A stretch of DNA of 52,023 nt, taken from NCBI GenBank assembly GCA_021813505.1, contig JAKAKI010000009.1, forward strand, positions 1 to 52,023, given 5' to 3'. Below are positions 17,437 to 26,946 of this stretch, piece by piece. How positions within the stretch are numbered: position 1 is the stretch's first letter; each line of letters opens with the position of its first letter. Position numbers and translations under genes: made by a program. The notes under the pieces are model-generated. The model saw only the letters and a program-made list of their open reading frames with translations. It was not told where the DNA came from and did no database searches. The stretch is from a bacterium. Lineage in GTDB: Bacteria > Zixibacteria > MSB-5A5 > WJJR01.

Positions 17437-20400
17437 ATGACCTCTTTCCTCCCCCATCGTGAACTCCGCCCCGCCGAACTGGCGCGTGCGGAGGGGCTGG
17501 CACCGAGGGGTCTGATACTCGGCGCGGGCGCACAGGCACTGGAGGTGCTTGTCTATGACGCATCCCGCCGTCCGACGCAGGACAGTGTCCGCAAACTCTG
17601 GAAGGAACGCTGGGCAGGCCGGCCGACGCCGGTCGTGCTGGTAGTGCTTTACGCCGATAAAGCTGGGTTGTGCGGTCACACGACACGGAATCACGAGGCA
17701 CCACCGGCACTTCTCGATCTGGAAATCGTCCATGTGGAGCGGCTCTGCGATACGGCGCTCGATCTGCCGGATCACCACGCCGTCGATCGTTTTCTCCGAG
17801 AACAGATACCCGAAGCTGAATCGCCAATCTTCGGCATCCGCAATCAGGGCCTGCTGGCCACGCATGTCATCCAGAGGGGGAAAGAGGAATTCGACCCCCA
17901 ACGGTGGGAGCAGGCTGGTACTCAATCGCGCAAGCTGCGCGACCTGTCCGAGCGCAAGCTCCTGGAGGGCCTGGGTTATGCAATTCAGCCTCTTATGGGT
18001 CCTGCATCGCTCCTGTTGGCTCGCGGGTCACGTTGCGCGCTGGCGATCTTCCTCGATCAGAATGAATCCGCCGAAGTTGCCTCGACCCGCTATGCCGGTC
18101 AGCCACCGGTGTCGTATGGTCTGAACGTCGCTCAACAGCAGGGTCTCCCGTGGTTGATTGTCGCGCGCGGATCAGAATTGCGGCTTTACCCCACGGCAAC
18201 CGGTGTTGGTGTGGGACGGCGCGGGCTGACCGACACCTACCTGCAAATCAACCAGACACTTGTCCCGGAAGACCGGCTTCCTCTCCTCTGGCTGGCGTTC
18301 TCGGCCGAGGCGCTGGCGGATGAGGATGGACTCAAGGCGCTCCTGGAGAAATCCAGCCGCTACGCCCAGGACATCGGCAGACGGCTGCGCGACCGCATCT
18401 ACACTCTTGTCATCCCAGAACTGGCCAAGGCGATTGTCAAAGCGCGGAAGCTCAAGAAGCCGAAGAGTAACGATCTGGACTTGACATACCAGATGGCGAT
18501 GCTTGTCCTGTTTCGCCTCCTCTTCATCGCCTACGCCGAGGATCACGATCTTCTGCCGTACAAGGCCAACGAAGCCTACCGTCGCCGGTCGCTGACCGAA
18601 CGCGCGAAGGAACTGAAACGGCTGGTGGAGACCGGCGGCACGTTCGACACCGGCACGTCGCAGTGGGACGAGATCGTTCTCCTCTGGGATGCGGTCCGGA
18701 AGGGGAATACTGAATGGGGTGTGCCGCCCTACGACGGCGGTCTCTTTGAAGAAGATGCCCTGACGCATGCGGCCGGGTCCGCCCTCGCCCAGATCAAAAT
18801 GTCCAATCGCGAATTCGCGGTCATCCTCAGGAACCTGCTTCTGGATCCCGAGACCCCGGAGGGGCTGGGGCCGGTCGATTTCCGCTCGCTGGGTGTGCGG
18901 GAATTCGGGACGATCTACGAGGGTTTGCTGGAAAATGAACTCTCGGTCGCTGAGTCACCGCTCACAACCGACAAGAAAGGTGACTACAAGCCGGCGGACG
19001 ATTCTAAGAAAGCCATCATTGCCAAAGGCGAGATCTATCTGCACACCCACTCCGGGGCACGCAAGGCAACTGGCTCATACTACACCAAGGAATTCGCCGT
19101 TGAGCATCTCCTCGATCACTCACTCGAAAAAGCGCTGGATGAGCACTTGGAGAAAGTCGCCCGAGTCGCCAAACCCGACCACAGGAAAGCGGCGGTGCAA
19201 CTCTTCGAGTTCTATGTTGCCGACATCGCGATGGGTTCGGGGCACTTCCTCGTCAATGCCATTGACCGAATTGAACGGCGTCTCTTGCGATTTCTGGCGG
19301 ATCAACCCCTGCCGGGAGTCACAGAAGAACTCGAGAAGCTTCGCACGGCTGCCAAGGAGACACTCGGTAGCGCCTGCGATGACCGCTGGCTGGAGAACAA
19401 CAAGCTCCTGCGTCGTCTGATCGCACGGCGTTGCATCTACGGCGTCGATTTGAACCCGCTGGCGGTCGAGTTGGCGCGCCTGTCGGTGTGGATTCACACG
19501 TTTGTGCCGGGTCTGCCGCTGTCCTTCCTCGATCACAATCTCGTCTGCGGGAACTCGCTGGTCGGAATTGCGACCTTCAGCGAAGCCATCGAGGAGATCA
19601 CCAGCAGGGGCGCCAACATGGATCTGTTTGATGACCCCGCACGGCGCATGCTCAGCGCGGCTGCCGAGGCCATCAACCAGCTGCGCGCCACCAGCGATGC
19701 GAACATCGCTGACGTTGAGAAGGCCAAGGCAGCGCATGATCGCATCGAGAAGGCATTGCAGGGAACCAGCGCCTTCTTTGATATCCTCGCCGCGGCGCGT
19801 CTGGATAAGGACGTGATCAAGCAGGTCGCGTCCGGATTCGCCGGCATGGTGGCCGATCTTCAGCATCTGGACAACCTGTTCGGAGTGGCGCTGCATCGGA
19901 AAGCGCAGCAGGTAATGAAGGCGCTCCCGCCTTTCCACTTCCCCATCGCCTTCCCCGAGATCTTCCTGCGCGACACACCCGGCTTCGATGTGATCATCGG
20001 CAACCCGCCGTGGCAAGAGGCCACCATCGAGGAATACGCTTTCTGGGCACGCCACTTCCCCGGGTTGCGCGGAATGAAGCAGAGTGATCAGGAGACCCGC
20101 AAGGCGCAGTACCGCAAAGATCGCCCCGACCTCGTTCGCCTGCTGGAGAAGGAAACATCCGAGGCTGAGCTTCTACGTCGTGTACTGATCAGCGGGCCAT
20201 ATCCGGGGATGGGCACGGGCGATCCCGATCTGTACAAGGCATTCTGCTGGCGCTTCTGGCATCTGCTGCGTTCACCCGTCGGCCGACTTGGAGTGGTGTT
20301 GCCGCGCTCTGCATGGTTTGCTAAGGGATCGGAGGAATTCCGCATTGAAGCATTCAAGAGTGGGCTTGTGGAAGATCTCACCTACCTGCTCAATAATCGC

Positions 20401-21567
20401 CAATGGGTGTTCCCTGAAGTGCACCCACAGTACACCGTTGTACTGACCTGTTTGGAGAAGGAGGGGAGCGTTCCGGCGTCGTCGGAAGTACGCGTCCATG
20501 GTCCGTACCGCAGCAAGTCCGCCTTTGACACTGGGATCAAGGCTAATCCGGTTCGCTTTGCGGTGAAGGATGTTCTGTCGTGGACCGAATCGGCGTCGCT
20601 GCCGCTCCTGCCGTCAGAGGAATCTGCCGAGGTATTCCTGAAGATTCGCAAGGCACCACGTCTGGACGCCGACGTCGGCAGCTGGCGCTGCCGGCCGCAT
20701 GCTGAGTTGCATGCCACGAACGACAAGCATCTTATGACTGTGACCAATGACCCACCCAAGGGATACTGGCCGGTCTACAAAGGAGAATCGTTCGACATCT
20801 GGAACCCCGACACGGGGCGGTACTATGCCTGGGTTGATCCGGAGAAGATCTGCGCCCACTTGCAGCAGAAACGAGAACGTAGCGGCAAGCGAGGGGTGTG
20901 GCTTGATCCCGAGATAATCAAAGAACGTTTCGACAACGAACCGGAGCAGGTTCGGACAAAAAGCCGGTCGGCATTCGCTGAGTTTTCTCCGCAATGGATA
21001 AAGGACCCGAAGACTCTCCCGTGCCGTCACCCACGCATTGCCTTCCGGGATGTGACACGAAGCACCGATCAACACACAGTACGCGCAGCGCTCCTACCGC
21101 CAGAAGTCGTGATTACCAACAAAGGTCCTTACCTCCTTTGGCCGAAGGGTGAATACCAGGACACGGCGTATCTCTTGGGAGTTATTTCTTCCATTCCTCT
21201 TGACTGGTTCTCGCGCTGTTTCGTCGAGGTAAGTATGAATTTTCATATCTTCAACACACTTCCAATACCACGACCGGACCAGGGTTCTACCCTCCGAGAG
21301 CGTGTCATCGCCATAGCTGGTCGCCTCGCCTGTCCCGATAAGCGGTTTGCAGCATGGGCAAAGGTGGTCGGCGTCAAGTGCGGGCCGATTCCAGAGGACG
21401 AGAAGAGCGACATGATAGCCGAACTGGACGCCGTTGTGGCACACTTGTATGGTCTGACGGAGAAACAGTTGGTGCACATCTTCGAGACATTCCATGAGGG
21501 TTGGGACTACGAGGAGCGATTGCGGGCGGTGTTGGGGCATTTTCGGGAGTGGAAGAAGCGGTTTTGA
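17437..21567 (+). CDS. Eco57I/PglX-type DNA N6-adenine methyltransferase (restriction-modification class)
   Basis: 1376 residues. The N-terminal 550 residues are helical with a restriction-endonuclease-like region, followed by GARKATGSYYTKEFAVEHLL, the usual lead-in to this methylase family. Motif I is ADIAMGSGHF (595-604; usually DPACGSG), the G-VDLNPLAVELARLSVW segment binds SAM, and motif IV is NPPW at 856-859. The C-terminal 450 residues would form the target-recognition region (FHIFNTLPIPRP near the end). Size and order fit Type IIG/IIL or BREX PglX-like enzymes. No Shine-Dalgarno is visible. It lies upstream of an ORF6N gene and a PLD-SNF2 helicase, which could supply restriction. No BREX or full DISARM gene set is present. 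Confidence 0.85.
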   Translation: MTSFLPHRELRPAELARAEGLAPRGLILGAGAQALEVLVYDASRRPTQDSVRKLWKERWAGRPTPVVLVVLYADKAGLCGHTTRNHEAPPALLDLEIVHVERLCDTALDLPDHHAVDRFLREQIPEAESPIFGIRNQGLLATHVIQRGKEEFDPQRWEQAGTQSRKLRDLSERKLLEGLGYAIQPLMGPASLLLARGSRCALAIFLDQNESAEVASTRYAGQPPVSYGLNVAQQQGLPWLIVARGSELRLYPTATGVGVGRRGLTDTYLQINQTLVPEDRLPLLWLAFSAEALADEDGLKALLEKSSRYAQDIGRRLRDRIYTLVIPELAKAIVKARKLKKPKSNDLDLTYQMAMLVLFRLLFIAYAEDHDLLPYKANEAYRRRSLTERAKELKRLVETGGTFDTGTSQWDEIVLLWDAVRKGNTEWGVPPYDGGLFEEDALTHAAGSALAQIKMSNREFAVILRNLLLDPETPEGLGPVDFRSLGVREFGTIYEGLLENELSVAESPLTTDKKGDYKPADDSKKAIIAKGEIYLHTHSGARKATGSYYTKEFAVEHLLDHSLEKALDEHLEKVARVAKPDHRKAAVQLFEFYVADIAMGSGHFLVNAIDRIERRLLRFLADQPLPGVTEELEKLRTAAKETLGSACDDRWLENNKLLRRLIARRCIYGVDLNPLAVELARLSVWIHTFVPGLPLSFLDHNLVCGNSLVGIATFSEAIEEITSRGANMDLFDDPARRMLSAAAEAINQLRATSDANIADVEKAKAAHDRIEKALQGTSAFFDILAAARLDKDVIKQVASGFAGMVADLQHLDNLFGVALHRKAQQVMKALPPFHFPIAFPEIFLRDTPGFDVIIGNPPWQEATIEEYAFWARHFPGLRGMKQSDQETRKAQYRKDRPDLVRLLEKETSEAELLRRVLISGPYPGMGTGDPDLYKAFCWRFWHLLRSPVGRLGVVLPRSAWFAKGSEEFRIEAFKSGLVEDLTYLLNNRQWVFPEVHPQYTVVLTCLEKEGSVPASSEVRVHGPYRSKSAFDTGIKANPVRFAVKDVLSWTESASLPLLPSEESAEVFLKIRKAPRLDADVGSWRCRPHAELHATNDKHLMTVTNDPPKGYWPVYKGESFDIWNPDTGRYYAWVDPEKICAHLQQKRERSGKRGVWLDPEIIKERFDNEPEQVRTKSRSAFAEFSPQWIKDPKTLPCRHPRIAFRDVTRSTDQHTVRAALLPPEVVITNKGPYLLWPKGEYQDTAYLLGVISSIPLDWFSRCFVEVSMNFHIFNTLPIPRPDQGSTLRERVIAIAGRLACPDKRFAAWAKVVGVKCGPIPEDEKSDMIAELDAVVAHLYGLTEKQLVHIFETFHEGWDYEERLRAVLGHFREWKKRF

Positions 21568-21602
21568 TGGGGCGGTACGGCAAATGATTGCTCGTGTCTT
21601 GT

Positions 21603-21680
21603 TTGAGGTCGCAAGTTGCGACCTTAAAGAAGAGGTGCCAGATTGGTACCTCAACTTGAGATCACAATTTGTGATTTCAA
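21603..21680 (+). promoter_or_regulatory. Three tandem imperfect palindromes upstream of the ORF6N gene
   Basis: Palindrome 1 spans 21603-21627 (AGGTCGCAA-G-TTGCGACCT core), palindrome 2 spans 21632-21652 (GAGGTGCCA-GAT-TGGTACCTC), and palindrome 3 spans 21656-21680 (GATCACAA-T-TTGTGATTTC). All share the outline GAGxTxxCA. Palindrome 1 is almost the same as a perfect palindrome inside the downstream gene (21943-21969). They may be operators bound by the ORF6N protein, or copies of a hairpin-like element. Confidence 0.6.
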
Positions 21681-21712
21681 AATCCAGCAACAGGTAGAAT
21701 CAAGGGATAGAC

Positions 21713-22273
21713 ATGCCTACAGGGAAATCGTCGTCCGAAAAGAGCACGGCGAAATCACTGGTGCCAACTGAACGCATAGATCGGGTCATTCTGCGGATTC
21801 GCGGTCAAAACGTGATGCTGGACAGCGAGTTGGCATCTCTTTATGGAGTGACCACGAAACGGCTGAATGAACAGGTTCGCCGCAACCGTGAGCGTTTTCC
21901 CGTGGACTTCATGTTTCAACTCACCGCGGCTGAAGCAGAGGTTTTGAGGTCGCAAATTGCGACCTCAAAGCCGGGACGAGGCGGTCGTAGGCATATTCCT
22001 TATGCGTTCACCGAACACGGCGCGGTCATGCTGGCCAGTGTGCTCAAATCACCCCGCGCCGTTGAGGCGAGTATCTTCGTGGCGCGGGCGTTCGTCCGAT
22101 TGAGGGAGTGGGCCGCAACCAACAAGGAACTGGCAGCCAAGCTTGCCGATCTGGAGCGTCGCGTCGGTGGGCATGATGAATCTATCCGATCTTTGGTGGC
22201 TGCAATTCGGCAGCTCATGGCGCCTCCCCCCGCGAAGAAGACCAAGATCGGCTTCCATCAGGAGAAAGGCTGA
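21713..22273 (+). CDS. ORF6N domain DNA-binding protein
   Basis: 186 residues. Residues 19-110 are the ORF6N (KilA-N/Bro-like) domain: RIRGQNVMLDSELASLYGVT, then KRLNEQVRRN..RFP.DFMFQLT, LRSQIATSK, and HIPYAFTEHGAVMLASVL. The C-terminus is a coiled coil (ELAAKLADLERRVGGHDESI) and a basic tail. Such proteins are phage- and plasmid-borne and probably bind DNA. It lies between the methylase (145 bases upstream) and the helicase (13 bases downstream) of a putative restriction system, so it could regulate that system. The gene contains a perfect palindrome at the LRSQIATSK codons that also appears upstream. Confidence 0.85.
   Translation: MPTGKSSSEKSTAKSLVPTERIDRVILRIRGQNVMLDSELASLYGVTTKRLNEQVRRNRERFPVDFMFQLTAAEAEVLRSQIATSKPGRGGRRHIPYAFTEHGAVMLASVLKSPRAVEASIFVARAFVRLREWAATNKELAAKLADLERRVGGHDESIRSLVAAIRQLMAPPPAKKTKIGFHQEKG
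21943..21969 (+). repeat. Perfect 13+1+13 palindrome within ORF6N coding sequence
   Basis: The arm TTTGAGGTCGCAA is repeated exactly inverted around A21956. It encodes LRSQIATSK, a segment common in ORF6N proteins, and matches the palindromes 270-340 bases upstream. Confidence 0.75.
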
Positions 22274-22286
22274 GAGTATCGGTTTC

Positions 22287-25200
22287 ATGACGAAACCCGA
22301 ATTCATCGACAATCGCGACGGGAATACACTCGGCGAGGCGTTGCGCCAACATCTCGACTGGCTCGGCCAGACCTACAAGGCGCCGGTTGAGCTGTCAGTC
22401 GCCACCGGGTACTTTAATCCAGGTGGGTTTGCCCTCGTCGCCGAGCATCTGGATCGAGTTTCACGAGTGCGGCTCCTCCTCGGAGCGGAGCCGATTGTCC
22501 CACCCAAAGTGCCGACGCGAAAGATCGGCGAGGATCCCCGAGGTGAGGCCTTTCGCCAGAAGCTGCTAAAGACGGCACTCTCAGAAGAAGAAACGGCGAT
22601 CCGCGATGATCGCAATCTTCTCGAATTTGCTTCGGCATCAGACCGATCGATCAAACGCCTTCTGGAGTTCTTGGCATCAGGGAAGGTTGAAGTTCGCCGC
22701 TACGAGCGCGGGTTCCTTCATGGTAAAGCGTTCATCTTCGCCGGTGACGAAGGTGTTCTCGCAGGGTCTTCTAACTTCACTGCCGCGGGTCTGACCGCGA
22801 ATCGCGAGTTGAACCTCGGGCATTATCAGCCTCACCTCGTCAAGCAAGTCAAAGATTGGTTCGACCGTCTCTGGGACGAAGCGGTTCCTTACGACCTCGC
22901 CGCCATTTACCAGGAACGGTACGCCGAGTATCCACCGTACCTCATCTATCTGCGCGTGCTGTGGGAACTCTACAAGAACGAATTGGAACATGAGCGTGAA
23001 CCGAGCGGCCGGATTCCGTTGACGACGTTTCAGACGGACGGGGTGAGCCGCGCGGCCCGGATTCTGGATGAGTACAATGGCGTCATCATTGCCGACGGCG
23101 TAGGACTTGGGAAAAGTTTCATCGCTGGCGAGTTGATGCGGCTTATCCAAGAGCAGAACTGGCGTGTGTTGCTGATCTCCCCTGCGGCGCTCCGTGATGG
23201 CACGTGGGAGCGATTCCAGACGCGTCATCAACTGCGCTTTGAGAACATCTCCTTTGAACAACTCGTGCGCGGGACCCATGAGTACGGCCACCAAGACAAT
23301 GCGGTTGTCGATTACGAGATGGTCGTGATCGACGAGGCACAAGCATTCCGAAACCCCAGTGCAGAGCGTGCAGCAGCTTTGCGAGCGCTCCTGCGAGGGA
23401 AGAGACCCAAGAAGCTCGTCCTGATGAGCGCCACGCCGGTGAACAACTCCCTGTGGGATCTCTATTATCTCCTGACGTACTTCATCAAGCATGACGCGGT
23501 CTTCGCGGATCGCGGTATCCTGTCGCTTAAGGAGCGATTCAAGTTCGCTCAGCAGATCGACCCATTTGACTTGAAGCCTGATACCCTTTACGATGTTCTC
23601 GATCCGGTGACGGTGAGGCGCACGCGTCGCTTCGTACAACGGTGGTATCCAAACGAACGCATCCCGGGACCGGATGGCACTCTGATTCCCGTTCGGTTTC
23701 CCACGCCACACGTCGCCAAGATCGACTATGATCTCGATGCCGTTCTTCCGGAGGGGTTCTTCGACGACTTCGAAGATGCTTTGGCACCGCAGCAGGGTCA
23801 TCCCAAACTGACGATGGCGCGTTATTGGCCGTCGGGGTATCTCCTCGAAGGAGAGGTGGAATCGCGCGAACTGGCGCTTGTCGGGTTGCTGCGTTCGGGT
23901 CTGTTGAAGCGATTTGAGTCATCCGTCTATGCCTTCGCGCGCACATGCGCAAGGTTGGCAGACTCACATGACCGCTTCCTCCAAGCTTTGGACGCCGGGT
24001 TTGTGCCTTCGCCTGAGGCGATGGATGAATGGTCGGAAAGCGATTCGGATGATGCATTCGAGGAATTACTACGGTCTTCCGGATCGCTACCGATCTCAGA
24101 GTATGATGTCGAAGCGCTCAGGAACGACGTTCTCTCGGATCGAGCGTTGTTACGGCGATATGCGGAAATCGGCGCCGCCATCGCTCCAAAGCAAGACCCC
24201 AAACTGGTGCACCTGGTGGAAGAACTTGTGGAGATATTGCATCAAGCCGCCGGGGAGAATGGATCCGACACTGAGCAGCGTGATCGTCGCAAAGTTCTGA
24301 TCTTCTCATACTTCGCTGACACGGTGAAGTGGATCTATGATTATCTGTTGGAGCGTGTCGAAGTAGATCGCCGACTTTCGGCATACCGTGGACGTATCGC
24401 CGCCATTTCGGGGGATCAGTCCTTACAGGGCGGATCACGGGAGGCAACGGTATATGGATTCGCTCCTCACTCGACCGAAGCGCCTCCGAGACATGCCGAG
24501 GACTTGTACGACATCCTGGTGACCACCGACGTACTCGCCGAGGGGATGAATCTCCAGCAGTGCCGACACATCATCAACTTCGACCTGCCCTGGAATCCAA
24601 TGCGGTTGGTTCAAAGGCATGGGCGAATCGACCGCATCGGGAGTCCCCACGAGGATGTCTATGTCCGCTGCTTTTTCCCGGACAAGCGGCTCGACACTCT
24701 TCTGCGTTTGGAGCATCGCGTCCGCGGCAAACTGGCTCAAGCGGCTGCGTCAATAGGTCTCGAGACAGAAGTAATTCCCGGTGGTTCCACCGCTGAGGTT
24801 GTATTCGCGGAGACTCGAGAACAGATCAATGCGTTGCGCAGGGGCGATGCGCGGCTCCTCGAGCGAGGGGGAGAACCCGAGGGTGCCCATTCAGGTGAAG
24901 AATACCGACAGGAACTTCGGAAGGGTCTCGAAGAGTGGGGAGATCAAATCACAAATCTGCCTTGGGGAGCAGGCTCGGGTATCAAGAGTGGCCTTGCCAC
25001 CGGATGGTTCTTCTGCGCTCGTATCGGTGACAAACCAATCCTGCGATTCGTGCCCACGACAAATGGTGAATCGCAGATTTCGGATACGTTGACTTGCCTG
25101 CGGTACATCTCATGCGAACATGACACTCCACGCGTGTTGTCCGATTTCACCTTGGCTGGCGCGTATGGGGCTTGGCAGAGGGCCAGGGAATCAATCTTCG

Positions 25201-25544
25201 CAGAATGGACCAAGGCTACTGACCCCAAGAATCTACAGCCTAAGGTGCGGCCGTTATTCCACGCAGCTGCCAATCACCTACGGCAGTTTCCTCCCGCCGG
25301 ACTCGATCAGAAAACGCTCGATGCGGCCGTCGATTCGCTGCTCGCTCCCTGGGGCATGCGCTACGAACGTGAACTCAGAACGGTCATGGATGATGACGAG
25401 ATCACCGGCCCAGAGCGGTCAGAAAAGATCGTTGAGAAGATTCACGAACTCGGTCTGTCACCACACGAGCCCCCGAAGCCACTCCCGCTCATCGACGCAG
25501 AAGAGGTCCGGCTGGTGTGCTGGATGGCGGTGGGCCCAACCTGA
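22287..25544 (+). CDS. PLD-nuclease / SNF2-family helicase fusion (restriction-type)
   Basis: 1085 residues from ATG 22287; an upstream in-frame start at 22143 would lie inside the ORF6N gene. Residues about 20-190 are a phospholipase D-like nuclease with HxK (H145-G-K147) and GSSNFT. The SF2 helicase follows: Walker A DGVGLGKS with Lys276, DEAQ at 349-352, SATPVNNSLWDL, and motif VI QRHGRIDRIGSP from 776. A C-terminal region of 250 residues is unassigned. A single PLD domain usually dimerises to form one active site. With the upstream Eco57I-type methylase this resembles a DNA-modification-based defence system in which this protein translocates on and cuts unmodified DNA. That role is inferred. 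Confidence 0.85.
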   Translation: MTKPEFIDNRDGNTLGEALRQHLDWLGQTYKAPVELSVATGYFNPGGFALVAEHLDRVSRVRLLLGAEPIVPPKVPTRKIGEDPRGEAFRQKLLKTALSEEETAIRDDRNLLEFASASDRSIKRLLEFLASGKVEVRRYERGFLHGKAFIFAGDEGVLAGSSNFTAAGLTANRELNLGHYQPHLVKQVKDWFDRLWDEAVPYDLAAIYQERYAEYPPYLIYLRVLWELYKNELEHEREPSGRIPLTTFQTDGVSRAARILDEYNGVIIADGVGLGKSFIAGELMRLIQEQNWRVLLISPAALRDGTWERFQTRHQLRFENISFEQLVRGTHEYGHQDNAVVDYEMVVIDEAQAFRNPSAERAAALRALLRGKRPKKLVLMSATPVNNSLWDLYYLLTYFIKHDAVFADRGILSLKERFKFAQQIDPFDLKPDTLYDVLDPVTVRRTRRFVQRWYPNERIPGPDGTLIPVRFPTPHVAKIDYDLDAVLPEGFFDDFEDALAPQQGHPKLTMARYWPSGYLLEGEVESRELALVGLLRSGLLKRFESSVYAFARTCARLADSHDRFLQALDAGFVPSPEAMDEWSESDSDDAFEELLRSSGSLPISEYDVEALRNDVLSDRALLRRYAEIGAAIAPKQDPKLVHLVEELVEILHQAAGENGSDTEQRDRRKVLIFSYFADTVKWIYDYLLERVEVDRRLSAYRGRIAAISGDQSLQGGSREATVYGFAPHSTEAPPRHAEDLYDILVTTDVLAEGMNLQQCRHIINFDLPWNPMRLVQRHGRIDRIGSPHEDVYVRCFFPDKRLDTLLRLEHRVRGKLAQAAASIGLETEVIPGGSTAEVVFAETREQINALRRGDARLLERGGEPEGAHSGEEYRQELRKGLEEWGDQITNLPWGAGSGIKSGLATGWFFCARIGDKPILRFVPTTNGESQISDTLTCLRYISCEHDTPRVLSDFTLAGAYGAWQRARESIFAEWTKATDPKNLQPKVRPLFHAAANHLRQFPPAGLDQKTLDAAVDSLLAPWGMRYERELRTVMDDDEITGPERSEKIVEKIHELGLSPHEPPKPLPLIDAEEVRLVCWMAVGPT

Positions 25545-25774
25545 TCATTGACTGACCGTTTCTGCCACAAGGCGACAGCCGCGAGTGAACTCGAGTACTG
25601 AATTCCTCCGTCCCGCTCCGAGGCCGACGAATAGACCACATGCGGGGCGTCGAATGTTGGGCGGTACCGGGCTTGTTCCAAATGGGTGTGGGGCACCCAC
25701 TCATGACCCAAGGCGATCTCTGCGCCCGTGACTCCAATAAGCACAAAAGTCACAACTTTGATTTCGCAGTTCAT
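25442..25774 (-). CDS. Possible small secreted or membrane protein (doubtful)
   Basis: 110 codons with a good Shine-Dalgarno (GAGGAG, seven bases before the ATG) and a hydrophobic N-terminus (VVTFVLIGVTGAEIALG) that could be a signal peptide. The last third lies antisense to the end of the helicase gene and has low-complexity composition, so the frame may be fortuitous. A hairpin lies just upstream at 25800-25817. No family recognised. Confidence 0.25.
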   Translation of the reverse strand: MNCEIKVVTFVLIGVTGAEIALGHEWVPHTHLEQARYRPTFDAPHVVYSSASERDGGIQYSSSLAAVALWQKRSVNDQVGPTAIQHTSRTSSASMSGSGFGGSCGDRPSS

Positions 25775-25799
25775 CTTTGCTCCTCATTGCGCGAAACTT

Positions 25800-25817
25800 G
25801 AGGGGACCATTCCCCTC
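25800..25817. other. Short perfect hairpin
   Basis: GAGGGGA-CCAT-TCCCCTC, a 7-bp stem with a four-base loop and no T-run. It lies in the 508-base gap between helicase and recombinase genes, where nothing else is evident except the doubtful small frame. Confidence 0.35.
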
Positions 25818-26052
25818 ATAATAGTAGTACGCTAGATCCCAAATCCGGCGCGGAATGAACGCGATATTTCCTCAACGGCATTGATAGGCTTGGACTTGGG
25901 AATCTCGGTGGCCGAGCGACTATTCCCGGATCACCCGGGCACCAAGAGGTACTTAAGGCGTTGTACGAACTGAGGTGGGATTTCCGGAGTTCAGGAGAAT
26001 TCTCGCAATCTCTTTGCCCCAACCTCTCGTTCACCACACTGACGGAGGCCTT

Positions 26053-26946
26053 ATGCGATTGTCTCAAGCGACGACCCACTTCACCCGCCAACTGGCGGCC
26101 AACGGATGCTCGGTCCACACTCTGAAGGCCTACACCCGGGATCTGGCGGCGTTCACCCGCTGGTTAGGCGAGAATGTTCAACTTTCTGCGATCAAACCTG
26201 ACGATCTGGCACGCTTCTTGATTAGTGACGAGGCGCTAAGCACCCCCGACGGCCAGCCCCGCAAGCCCATCACCATCAACCGCACCAAGTCGGCGCTGCG
26301 GTCGTTCTTCCAGTTCTGCGTGGAATCGGGTTGGATTGAGCAGAATCCGGCCCGGCTGATCCGATCGGCACCGGCAGCGGCCAAGGAGCCGTCGACCTTG
26401 ACTGACGACGAGATTCGGCGGCTACGGGCAATTCTGGCCGAGAACAAAGGCCAATTCGCCTCGCGGGACCGGCTGATCTTCGAGATTCTGCTCGGTACTG
26501 GCATCCGGCTGGGGTCGCTGGTGGGGTTGAACGTGGGTGACATCGATCTCCAGACCGGCACCCTGCACATCCGGGCCAAGGGCGGCGCACAGGAGCGGGT
26601 GTTCCTCAATCCCGAGTTGTCCGCCATGTTGGTCGGCTACCTCGGCGAATGCGCGACTGAAGCCAAACGTGGCGCCAACGTGCCGCTGATTCGGTCCAAG
26701 TCGGGGCTACGGCTGGGCGGGCGGCAGATTCAGTTGAACTTCGCCCGGTGGCTCAGGCTGGCCGAGATTACTCGGTCGTTCTCGGTCCACTCGTGTCGCC
26801 ACACATTCGCGACCCGGCTGTATCAGAAAACCGGGGACCTGCACCTGGTGCAGAGGGCGTTGGGGCATCGGCAGATCACGACCACAGAGATCTACGCGCG
26901 GGTCTCGGATGCGGTGTTGAAGCATGCGGTCAGCTGCGCCAACTAA
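26053..26946 (+). CDS. Tyrosine recombinase / XerC-XerD-like integrase, intact
   Basis: 297 residues from ATG 26053, with GGAGG at 26044-26048; an upstream in-frame start at 25975 is less likely. The N-terminal SAM-like domain (HFTRQLAANGCSVHTLKAYT) is followed by the catalytic domain with Arg152 (TGIRLGS), Lys176 (RAKGG), His246 and Arg249 (HSCRHTF), His272 (LGHRQ) and nucleophile Tyr281 (TTEIYARVSD). All catalytic residues are present, so the enzyme should be active. This is the only complete member of a family whose 3' ends are scattered through the window as tails. Cargo genes follow directly downstream, each group ending near another tail. It may therefore be the enzyme that built or could still move the array. 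Confidence 0.9.
   Translation: MRLSQATTHFTRQLAANGCSVHTLKAYTRDLAAFTRWLGENVQLSAIKPDDLARFLISDEALSTPDGQPRKPITINRTKSALRSFFQFCVESGWIEQNPARLIRSAPAAAKEPSTLTDDEIRRLRAILAENKGQFASRDRLIFEILLGTGIRLGSLVGLNVGDIDLQTGTLHIRAKGGAQERVFLNPELSAMLVGYLGECATEAKRGANVPLIRSKSGLRLGGRQIQLNFARWLRLAEITRSFSVHSCRHTFATRLYQKTGDLHLVQRALGHRQITTTEIYARVSDAVLKHAVSCAN

Noticed and set aside
14191-25544. Complete DISARM or BREX system
   Set aside because: Only a methylase and a helicase-nuclease are present; I found no DUF1998 gene, PglZ, BrxC or other core genes.
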